Assembly: GCA_027005175.1 (NCBI GenBank)
Contig: JALTMC010000396.1
Coordinates: 1,387 to 13,689 of the forward strand
DNA length: 12,303 nucleotides
DNA from: Myxococcales bacterium
GTDB lineage: Bacteria; Myxococcota_C; UBA6777
Direction of reading: 5' to 3'
Shown: positions 5,840 to 12,303 of the stretch, one piece after another
Layout of the letters: every line of letters begins with the position of its first letter
Numbering within the stretch: position 1 is the first letter of the stretch
Notes under the pieces: generated by a model
Seen by the model: the letters and a program-made list of their open reading frames with translations, nothing else
What the model was told of the DNA's origin: nothing
Database searches by the model: none
Made by a program: the position numbers and the translations under genes

Positions 5840-6910
5840 ATGAAAAAACTACTTCACTCTTACTTTTGGATCTTTACAAGCTTTTTCTTGCTCTCATCAA
5901 GCTACTTGTTGGCGCAAACCACCAGCCACGCGGTGCGCTTGATGTTGCCCATACAAAAGACGTATACAGTCACCGCGAAGAGTTCTACGCAAGAGACAGG
6001 GTACCAGCGTAACGTGCGAGCCCATTACGCGATATTGAACCAAAAGAATCTCTTTGATGAAAAGCAGAAGCTCATCACCCCACCCCCTCCACCGCTCAAA
6101 GTCAAAAAGAAGAAAAAGCCAAAGAAGCGCAAGACTTGTGACCCAAAAGCTTCTTACAAACGAACTCAGTTACCACTCCAGCTCAAAGGAACATCCGTGG
6201 CAAGCGATCCCAATTTCAGCATCGCAGTCATTTATGATGCCAAGACCCGTCGAACATTTGCAGTTCGACCCGGTGATGAGTTCAACGGCATCAAGATCTG
6301 CGATATCGAAGCTGGCCCTCTGTTCATCAAGAAAGTGAAAAAATTATATTATGTCACCAACAAACAAGGCAAAGCCCTCAAAATGACCAGGATCGTCAAA
6401 GAGGTTGTCAAAAAGCCCAGTTATGTCAAACTCGATCGTGGCAATGGACGCTTTGAATACCTGGAACAAGGTGCCCCAGCAGGTCGAGGCGGAAACTACA
6501 GCCGCCACAATCGAAAGCTATACCAACAATACCGGCGTTTGCGCAACACCAAGATGAACCTGTCACAAATTCGTAAGACAGGAGACAAACAGTATAGTTT
6601 GCCCCGCAGTCTCTTGAATACAGTAACCAATCGCCTGGACGTTCTGGCATCCCAGGCTGCGATTGTTCCCTACTTCAAAAAAGGGCGCCCAGCAGGATTT
6701 CGCGTTTATCACATACGCAAAGGCTCTTTGTATCAAAAGCTAGGAATGAAAAACGGCGATGTGATTCGGCGCATCAATGGCTACGAATTCACAAGTCCAC
6801 AAAAAGCCCTGGAAGCCTATAGCAACCTGCTCTCTGCTAAGAATCTCTCTGTCGAGATCCTCCGCAAAGGAAAGTTGAAGAACTTCAGTTACGAGGTCAA
6901 AAATAAATGA
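5840..6910 (+). CDS. gspC: Type II secretion inner-membrane protein GspC with PDZ domain
   Basis: GspC links the inner-membrane platform to the GspD secretin. The 356-aa protein has one N-terminal membrane anchor (about 8-26), a periplasmic stretch with a PPPPP run (81-85) and a Lys-rich linker (87-98), then the homology region (about 108-195) with AVRPGDEFNGIKICDIEAG. A family-typical segment (PRSLLN...IVPYFKKGRPAGFRVYHI, 255-292) leads into the PDZ domain (GSLYQKLGMKNGDVIRRING, 295-314). Cysteines at 100 and 154 could form a disulfide. The region 196-250 is Arg/Tyr/Asn-rich and not recognised. ATG 5840 is preferred to TTG 5822 in the same frame because it starts the Met-Lys-Lys anchor; GGAG (5826-5829) is 10 nt away. 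The stop overlaps the gspD start by 4 bp (ATGA, 6907-6910), a sign of translational coupling. Confidence 0.93.
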   Translation: MKKLLHSYFWIFTSFFLLSSSYLLAQTTSHAVRLMLPIQKTYTVTAKSSTQETGYQRNVRAHYAILNQKNLFDEKQKLITPPPPPLKVKKKKKPKKRKTCDPKASYKRTQLPLQLKGTSVASDPNFSIAVIYDAKTRRTFAVRPGDEFNGIKICDIEAGPLFIKKVKKLYYVTNKQGKALKMTRIVKEVVKKPSYVKLDRGNGRFEYLEQGAPAGRGGNYSRHNRKLYQQYRRLRNTKMNLSQIRKTGDKQYSLPRSLLNTVTNRLDVLASQAAIVPYFKKGRPAGFRVYHIRKGSLYQKLGMKNGDVIRRINGYEFTSPQKALEAYSNLLSAKNLSVEILRKGKLKNFSYEVKNK

Positions 6911-9342
6911 TCGAGCACTCCCGCCCTTCACACTCCTACCCTCCTGTTATACTCGCGGGTTTTTGTGTAGCGATATTCCTCTGTAGTCTCACGACGCTCG
7001 GCTATGCCCTGCCAACATCAGGAAAGCCAGGAAGAGTCACCCCCTCCAACCGTCGTGCATCAGTGACTCCCAAGCAGAGACGACGATTACTCCAACAGAG
7101 ACGACGATCACTCCAGCGTCGTGTCGCCCAACAAACAGCGGGGACCAAGATCAAAGGAAAGACCCGTAAATGCCGGGTTCGATGGAACCTGAAGGTTCTT
7201 CTCGATTACAAACAAGCAAAGATGTCGACGGTGGTGCGTTGGATCGCCAAGCAGACCTGCCAAAACTTTATCCTGAGTGACCGGGTTCGAGGGCAACCTT
7301 TAAATATTATCTCGGCCACTCGCGTGACCGTTCGAGAGGCGTACAGAGCTTTTTTTGCAGCCCTACAAGCCAATCAGATGACGGCCTATCGTGTCGGTCC
7401 ATACTGGAAGATCATCTTTACTCGTGACAGTCGCCGAAGTCCGATTCGCACCATCGTTAAACCGGGGGGCTCCCTGCCCATCCGTGACGAGGTTGTGACC
7501 TATCTCCATCGCCTTAAACACCTGGATGTCAATCAGGTGGCGGGTGTCGTTCGCCAACTCGCCAGTCCCAGCGGTGGTGTGATCCCCTACCAGTCGGGCA
7601 GCATCCTAATTATCACGGATTATGCTCCAAACTTACGCAGAGTGAAACGTATCCTCAACACATTGGATGTTCCACAAGACTCCACCCGCGACCAGATCTA
7701 TGTACTTCGTGTCAAGTATGCGGAAGCCCAGGCGATTACACAAAAGCTGCGTCAATTGTTTCAGGTGGGAAAGCGACGAGGAAGAAGACGGATCATCCGT
7801 CGGCGACGCCGCCCCCGACGCCGACGCCGAAAAGCGCGGGCGGTCCGAGGCAAATCAAAATCAAGCTATGGTGAAGACGCCTATCGTATTACCAAGATGG
7901 TAGCCGATGAGCGCACCAACCAGATCATGATTCTCAGCAACCCCCGCGCCATAAAGCGCGTCAGTAAGTTGATGAGAGATCTGGACATTCCATTGCCCAA
8001 CGACGGCCAGATCTGGGTTCATCGCTTAAAGTTTGCCACAGCAGATGAGTTAGCACAGACATTGTCGCAGATCACCAAGGGAACACGAAAACGGCGGCGG
8101 CGACGACGTCGCCGAAGCGGTCGCCGAAAAGCTGCGGAGCAGTTTGAGGGTGAAGTGAAGATCACCGCCGACAAAGCAACCAACTCCCTGGTTGTGATCG
8201 CGAGTCGTCGTGACTACGACAGCCTCAAACGAGTGATCGCAGAACTCGACCGGGCTCGAAAGCAGGTCTTTATAGAGGTCGTGGTGATGGAAGTCAGCAT
8301 CAGTAAATCCCGCGAGCTGGGCCTCGCCTTTCACACAGCCAAAAATGTGACAGGAGATGCGACCAACCCCTCCATTGGATTGTTGGGAACCAACCTAGCG
8401 GGCCTCAACAGCCTTATCCTGGACCCCAGCGCACTTCTCGGCCTTGCCTTTGGCCTGCGTGGTTCGAATGTTCCTAACTCTACAAGCTTTTTGGGTGGTA
8501 CAATTGGACTCCCCTCTTTTGGTGTGGTCGTCCGTGCCATTCAGAGCAACAGTGATGTTGACATTATCTCAACGCCACACATCTTGACCACAGCCAACAA
8601 GGAAGCCACATTGCAAGTGGGGCAGAATGTACCCTTTATCTCAGGCACAACCTTCACGGGGGCATCGACTTCCGGTATTCCTCCTATCCGCAACGTCCAA
8701 CGGCAGGACGTTGCTTTAACACTCAAAATCAAACCCCAAGTGGATGCGGGAGATTATGTCCGGCTTGACTTTGAACAAGAGCTTACTGAGCTGGCAGGCA
8801 ATGATCCAGAACTGGGACCCACCACCACCAAACGACGTATCAAAACCGTTGTCCTGGCCCGTGATCGCCAAACCGTTGTGATTGGTGGATTGATGCGAAA
8901 CAAAGTCACCTACGGCATCTCCAAAGTACCGTTCCTTGGGGACATTCCCTTGATCGGTGCCTTGTTCCGTGTGCGCAAACGCTCCATGGAGAAACGCAAC
9001 TTGTTGGTATTTTTGACCCCCTATGTGATCACAAGTGTGGAAGACTTCCGAGCCATCTTTCGCCAGAAGATGGATGAACGTCGCCAGTTTGCACAAATGT
9101 TTCACACGAGCAATCAACGCGCAGAGCTTTGGAAATACCGCAACTACGACCGCTCGTTTGGCTTCATTGAGCAACTTGATACAACACTCCGACGTGGCAA
9201 AAAGGAAGCCAACACAATGCGGCAAAAACAACTTGCATCGGCAAAGGAAACGGAAAAAGCCCGCAAGAAGGCCGAAGCCGCAGCCAAGTCAGCCAAGAAA
9301 AAATCAGGTGCTCCCTCACAGCCAAAAGTTCGTCAGCCGTGA
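6907..9342 (+). CDS. gspD: Type II secretion outer-membrane secretin GspD with Arg-rich insertions
   Basis: GspD forms the multimeric outer-membrane channel. The 811-aa protein has a signal peptide (about 1-34, ending GYA), a basic N-terminal spacer, N0 (about 93-175), N1 (195-258), N2 (264-363), N3 (367-452) and the secretin domain (453-705). The latter shows ATLQVGQNVPF, VPFLGDIPLIGALFR and NLLVFLTPYVI. N2 contains 17 Arg and 3 Lys in residues 289-316, and N3 contains 11 Arg and 2 Lys in 394-408; both sit between conserved strands. The tail (about 764-811) is Lys/Ala-rich and probably helical or coiled. It is longer than most GspD proteins because of these additions. GAGG (6893-6896) serves as ribosome binding site. 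No pilotin gene (gspS) is visible here. PilQ is less likely: gspC, gspE and gspF adjoin, and no AMIN domain is seen. Confidence 0.97.
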   Translation: MIEHSRPSHSYPPVILAGFCVAIFLCSLTTLGYALPTSGKPGRVTPSNRRASVTPKQRRRLLQQRRRSLQRRVAQQTAGTKIKGKTRKCRVRWNLKVLLDYKQAKMSTVVRWIAKQTCQNFILSDRVRGQPLNIISATRVTVREAYRAFFAALQANQMTAYRVGPYWKIIFTRDSRRSPIRTIVKPGGSLPIRDEVVTYLHRLKHLDVNQVAGVVRQLASPSGGVIPYQSGSILIITDYAPNLRRVKRILNTLDVPQDSTRDQIYVLRVKYAEAQAITQKLRQLFQVGKRRGRRRIIRRRRRPRRRRRKARAVRGKSKSSYGEDAYRITKMVADERTNQIMILSNPRAIKRVSKLMRDLDIPLPNDGQIWVHRLKFATADELAQTLSQITKGTRKRRRRRRRRSGRRKAAEQFEGEVKITADKATNSLVVIASRRDYDSLKRVIAELDRARKQVFIEVVVMEVSISKSRELGLAFHTAKNVTGDATNPSIGLLGTNLAGLNSLILDPSALLGLAFGLRGSNVPNSTSFLGGTIGLPSFGVVVRAIQSNSDVDIISTPHILTTANKEATLQVGQNVPFISGTTFTGASTSGIPPIRNVQRQDVALTLKIKPQVDAGDYVRLDFEQELTELAGNDPELGPTTTKRRIKTVVLARDRQTVVIGGLMRNKVTYGISKVPFLGDIPLIGALFRVRKRSMEKRNLLVFLTPYVITSVEDFRAIFRQKMDERRQFAQMFHTSNQRAELWKYRNYDRSFGFIEQLDTTLRRGKKEANTMRQKQLASAKETEKARKKAEAAAKSAKKKSGAPSQPKVRQP
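7075..7116 (+). repeat. 21-bp tandem duplication in gspD encoding an Arg heptad
   Basis: Two adjacent 21-bp units (7075-7095 and 7096-7116) share nearly all bases, such as CAGAGACGACGAT in both. They encode QRRRLLQ and QRRRSLQ (residues 57-70), giving two basic heptads just after the signal peptide region. Confidence 0.85.
7771..7854 (+). other. Arg-rich insertion coding tract in GspD N2 domain
   Basis: Codons 289-316 encode 17 Arg and 3 Lys in 28 residues, including two runs of five Arg split by one Pro. Codon use is mixed (CGA, CGC, CGG, CGT, AGA), with repeated CGACGCCG units. Conserved N2 strands resume in frame right after (YRITKMVADERTNQIMIL), so it is an insertion in a loop, not a frameshift. 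Confidence 0.9.
8086..8130 (+). other. Arg-rich insertion coding tract in GspD N3 domain
   Basis: Codons 394-408 encode 11 Arg and 2 Lys in 15 residues, with eight Arg in a row (396-403). It occupies the N3 loop equivalent to the tract in N2, and the frame continues into EGEVKITADKATNSLVV. Confidence 0.9.
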
Positions 9343-9373
9343 GCCACTTTAACGTTACAGTATGAGGTGAGTT

Positions 9374-11233
9374 ATGCTCGACCCTAACGCTGCCCCATCG
9401 CCATTGTCCGAGACCACTCAGGTGATAGCTGCATCGACAGAGCAGGCCCCTCCGGTGGAACAAGCGGAGGCTCTGGCAGCAGACCACACAGCCTTTGCCA
9501 CATACCCATCTGGCTCTTATGTGGGATTGTCCATTGAAGAGATCCTGTTTCATCAAGATCTCTTGAGTTCAGACCAGATCGAACAATTTCGTGTCCTCGC
9601 AGAAGAACGGGGAGAGCCCGTAGAAGAACTCCTCCTCGCAAGCAAGATCATCAATGAGCAGCAACTCCTGCTAGCTCGTAGCGAACACTTCGACATCCCA
9701 TATTGTGATAAAATCGACACCAAGCTCATCGATACAACGCTGATCAATAGCATCCCTCTAAGCTTTGCCCGGCAGGCTCAGATCCTCCCTCTGGTGACAG
9801 AAGAAGACAGCGTTTATGTTGCCTCCTCTGATCCTTATGATGTCGATACCTTCGACCAAATTCGCATGCTGCTCCAAGCTGAACCCATGCCTTTGCTGGC
9901 TTCACAAACCCAAATCGTTGAAGCAATCAATCAATCCTACGATCTGATCAACAGCTCCTTGGGTCTGGAAGGAGCCCAAGAAGAACTCGAAGATGTCGGG
10001 GCTAAAAATGAGTATGCTGACATCAGCGAAGCTGTTGATTTACTTGATGTAGGCGATGATGAAGCACCTGTGATTCGCCTCGTCAATGCCTTGATCTATC
10101 GCGCGGTCAAAGAGCGAGCCTCTGACATCCACATCGAACCCTTCGAAAAAGAAGTTCGTGTGCGATTCCGTGTAGACGGCCTGATGTATGAAGTCACACA
10201 GGTCCCCAAACAGGCACACTCTCATATCGCAGCACGTGTCAAGATTATGAGTCAGTTGGATATCGCTGAAAAGCGCGTCCCACAAGATGGTCGCATTCGA
10301 TTAAAAATTGCGGGCAAAGACATCGATCTTCGTGTCTCTACGATTCCAACAGCGCATGGGGAGCGTATCGTACTTCGCCTGTTGGATAAATCAGCCGTGC
10401 TTCTCGACCTGGCAAAGATCGGATTTGCCCCACAGATGTTGGATGATTTTCAGTCCATCATCCACCGCAGCCACGGGATCATCCCAGTCACCGGTCCAAC
10501 AGGATCGGGAAAAACAACCACCTTGTATGCAGCCCTCAGCCATATCAACTCTCCCGAGAAAAATATCCTCACTGTAGAAGACCCCATTGAATACCAACTT
10601 CGTGGTATCGGACAGATGCAGGTCAATTCCAAAATAGACCTGACATTTGCAAGAGGTTTACGTGCCTTTCTGCGCCAAGACCCGGATGTTATCTTGGTGG
10701 GGGAAACACGTGATAAGATCACCGCCGAGGTTGCGATTCAAGCGTCACTCACAGGTCACCTCGTCTTTACAACCCTTCACACCAACGACTCAGCCACAGC
10801 TTTCACACGTTTGATCGATATGGGGATTGAGCCCTTCCTGGTGGCGTCTTCTGTTATCGGTATCCTGGCCCAACGCCTGGTCCGAAAGTTGTGTTCCGAG
10901 TGTGCTGAGCCCTATACCCCCACGTCAGAACAGTTAACCCCTGTAGCGTTGACCTCGGAACAGATCCGTGGCCATGACATCTATCACGCCCACGACGGTG
11001 GCTGTGAAGCATGCTCCTTCAGTGGCTACAGCGGACGTCTCGGGATTTATGAGCTGTTGATGATGGATGATGAGATCCGTTCCATGGTGATTCGCAACGA
11101 ACCCTCAGGCAACATCAAACAAAAGGCAATCCAACGAGGAATGATAACGCTTCGCGACGATGGTGCAGCCAAAGTTCTTCAAGGAATCACCAGCATTGAA
11201 GAGATCAGTCGAGTCACCCAGGAAGATCTGTAA
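9374..11233 (+). CDS. gspE: Type II secretion ATPase GspE
   Basis: Cytoplasmic hexameric ATPase that powers pseudopilus assembly. The 619-aa protein begins with a Pro/Glu-rich segment of about 48 residues, then a GspE N-terminal (T2SSE_N/MshEN-like) domain (about 52-190), a short acidic linker (200-230) and the ATPase core. Key motifs are Walker A GPTGSGKT (374-381), Asp box LTVEDPIEY (399-407), Walker B DPDVILVGETRD (436-447), and His box TGHLVFTTLHTND (460-472). The zinc finger uses C507, C510, C544 and C547, followed by GYSGRLGIYELL, typical of GspE/PilB. Gene order gspC-D-E-F favours GspE over PilB. ATG 9374 follows GAGGTGA (9364-9370). The 31-nt gap after gspD supports one operon. Confidence 0.96.
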   Translation: MLDPNAAPSPLSETTQVIAASTEQAPPVEQAEALAADHTAFATYPSGSYVGLSIEEILFHQDLLSSDQIEQFRVLAEERGEPVEELLLASKIINEQQLLLARSEHFDIPYCDKIDTKLIDTTLINSIPLSFARQAQILPLVTEEDSVYVASSDPYDVDTFDQIRMLLQAEPMPLLASQTQIVEAINQSYDLINSSLGLEGAQEELEDVGAKNEYADISEAVDLLDVGDDEAPVIRLVNALIYRAVKERASDIHIEPFEKEVRVRFRVDGLMYEVTQVPKQAHSHIAARVKIMSQLDIAEKRVPQDGRIRLKIAGKDIDLRVSTIPTAHGERIVLRLLDKSAVLLDLAKIGFAPQMLDDFQSIIHRSHGIIPVTGPTGSGKTTTLYAALSHINSPEKNILTVEDPIEYQLRGIGQMQVNSKIDLTFARGLRAFLRQDPDVILVGETRDKITAEVAIQASLTGHLVFTTLHTNDSATAFTRLIDMGIEPFLVASSVIGILAQRLVRKLCSECAEPYTPTSEQLTPVALTSEQIRGHDIYHAHDGGCEACSFSGYSGRLGIYELLMMDDEIRSMVIRNEPSGNIKQKAIQRGMITLRDDGAAKVLQGITSIEEISRVTQEDL

Positions 11234-11283
11234 AAAGATGCAACCCAAAGAGTATCGCCCGAAACAACCGAAAACAACAAACT

Positions 11284-11338
11284 GAGGAGAGTGGCTTGTG
11301 GTGGCCATCAAACCACAGGTTCCGCCCGTAACTGAACT
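11284..11338 (+). promoter_or_regulatory. Unusual gspE-gspF spacer: displaced ribosome binding site and hairpin
   Basis: The best Shine-Dalgarno match, GAGGAG (11284-11289), lies 49 nt before the gspF ATG and instead faces GTG codons near 11298 in another frame. Between them, positions 11295-11302 pair with 11312-11319 (8 bp including one G-U, 9-nt loop). The gspF ATG itself has no good Shine-Dalgarno. Either RNA folding, a short upstream or overlapping frame, or a base error could explain this. Confidence 0.4.
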
Positions 11339-12303
11339 ATGCCTGTTTATGAGTACAAAGGATTTAACGCGCAAGGAAAGCCCGTTCAAGGAGTGCAAGA
11401 GGCCGATAGCCCCCGCGCCCTTAAAGTCGTGCTACGCAAAGATGGCATCCTCCTCACAGAGGTGTATGAGGACAAAGCCGGAAACAAAAAGAAAACAAAG
11501 CTCGGTGGCTCAAACACTGCCAAAGGTGGCTTGCTCAGCAAAGAAGTCGATTTCAAAAAGTACTTCCAGCGAATACAACCCCATGAAATCGCCTTATTCA
11601 CCCGGCAGCTAGCAACTCTGACCAAGGCAGGCATCCCCCTCATTGAGTGTCTGACCGCACTCTCTGACCAAACCGAAAACGAAAAGTTTAAACGTGTGCT
11701 CTCACAGGTCAAAGAACGCGTCAATGAAGGTTCTTCTTTGGCGGATGCTTTGCGCGAACACAAACAGGTTTTTAATGGTCTATACATCAACATGGTACGC
11801 GCTGGTGAAGCGGCCGGTGCCCTTGATCTCGTATTAAACCGACTGGCCGATTATACCGCGAGCCAGATGGAGTTACGACGTAAAGTCGTTGGTGCTCTCA
11901 CCTATCCCGCCATCATGATCTTGTTCTCTATCCTGGTCGTCTTTATCTTGATGGCGGTTGTCATTCCCCGTGTCAGCAAACTCTTTGAAGATATCGGTGC
12001 CACCCTCCCCCTCAGCACACGCATTCTTATCGGAGTCAGCGACTTTGTGAGCAGCTGGTGGTTTATTATCATCCCATTCGTAGGCTTGCTTGCTTATCTT
12101 GTCCGACGCTATATCAACACGGAAAAAGGCCGACGAAAATACGATAAATTTGTTCTTCGCATCCCTATCTTTGGACGCCTCGTTGCCATGGTCGCCACCA
12201 CCCGCTTCGCCAGCACACTCTCCACCCTCTTATCTTCGGGTGTCCCCATGTTGTCCGCTCTCGACATCGTAAAAACGGTTGTCGGAAATGGAGAGTATAC
12301 CGA
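11339..12303 (+). CDS. gspF: Type II secretion inner-membrane platform protein GspF, N-terminal part (3' end outside window)
   Basis: GspF is the multi-pass inner-membrane platform protein that couples GspE to pseudopilus assembly. The visible 321 codons start MPVYEYKGFNAQGK, the common GspF opening, and contain the first T2SSF domain (about 82-205) with FTRQLATLTKAGIPL and RAGEAAGALDLVLNRLADY. Membrane segments are predicted at about 191-209 and 240-256. The second T2SSF repeat begins near 287 (RFASTLSTLLSSGVPMLSALDI) and is cut by the window edge. An in-frame TGA (11333-11335) two codons upstream rules out a longer start. There is no clear Shine-Dalgarno next to the ATG. Gene order supports GspF rather than PilC. 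Confidence 0.95.
   Translation, partial: MPVYEYKGFNAQGKPVQGVQEADSPRALKVVLRKDGILLTEVYEDKAGNKKKTKLGGSNTAKGGLLSKEVDFKKYFQRIQPHEIALFTRQLATLTKAGIPLIECLTALSDQTENEKFKRVLSQVKERVNEGSSLADALREHKQVFNGLYINMVRAGEAAGALDLVLNRLADYTASQMELRRKVVGALTYPAIMILFSILVVFILMAVVIPRVSKLFEDIGATLPLSTRILIGVSDFVSSWWFIIIPFVGLLAYLVRRYINTEKGRRKYDKFVLRIPIFGRLVAMVATTRFASTLSTLLSSGVPMLSALDIVKTVVGNGEYT

Noticed and set aside
7771-8130. Arg tracts in GspD as products of frameshift
   Set aside because: Conserved N2 and N3 strands lie in the same frame before and after each tract, so the tracts are true in-frame insertions.
6907-11233. Type IV pilus PilQ/PilB instead of GspD/GspE
   Set aside because: A GspC with a PDZ domain starts the operon and no PilM-N-O-P genes or AMIN domain are seen, so type II secretion fits better.

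Overview
The window reads as a bacterial chromosome segment of moderate GC, densely packed with housekeeping and secretion genes. The mix of ClpX, an NtrC-type sigma-54 activator and a gspC-D-E-F type II secretion cluster fits a diderm bacterium of the old Deltaproteobacteria / Myxococcota sphere. That placement is inference from gene content only; no taxonomic marker was compared.

Layout: 1-175 is the 3' end of rplM (ribosomal protein L13), followed by rpsI (S9, 201-830) in the usual L13-S9 order. This S9 is far longer than normal because of two in-frame insertions. After a 150-nt gap with a GC-rich stem-loop comes an amidohydrolase of the TrzA/MtaD/cytosine-deaminase group (981-2423), in which the usual catalytic Glu position is Gln. 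It converges on clpX (2420-3664, minus strand), and the two stop codons share one CTAG palindrome. A 318-nt divergent regulatory region separates clpX from a sigma-54-dependent response regulator (3983-5407). A 432-nt non-coding region follows, then a type II secretion operon: gspC (5840-6910), gspD (6907-9342), gspE (9374-11233) and gspF (11339 to beyond the window end).

The most informative part is the regulator-gsp junction. Upstream of gspC there is a well-matched sigma-54 promoter (TGGCATGGAACCTGCA, 5708-5723) and, upstream of it, a sigma-70-like promoter (TTGACA-N16-TATGAT, 5632-5659). A 10-bp direct repeat and a perfect 23-bp palindrome overlapping the regulator's stop codon lie in the same region. 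Together these suggest that the NtrC-type regulator encoded just upstream directly controls the secretion operon; this is a testable inference, not a demonstrated fact.

The secretion proteins are also unusual. GspD carries two extremely arginine-rich insertions in its N2 and N3 periplasmic domains, plus a basic N-terminal heptad duplication and a Lys/Ala-rich tail. GspC carries a Lys-rich linker after a polyproline run. The inner-membrane and outer-membrane parts of this machine thus both expose polybasic periplasmic segments. I see no mobile elements, tRNA/rRNA genes or CRISPR arrays.
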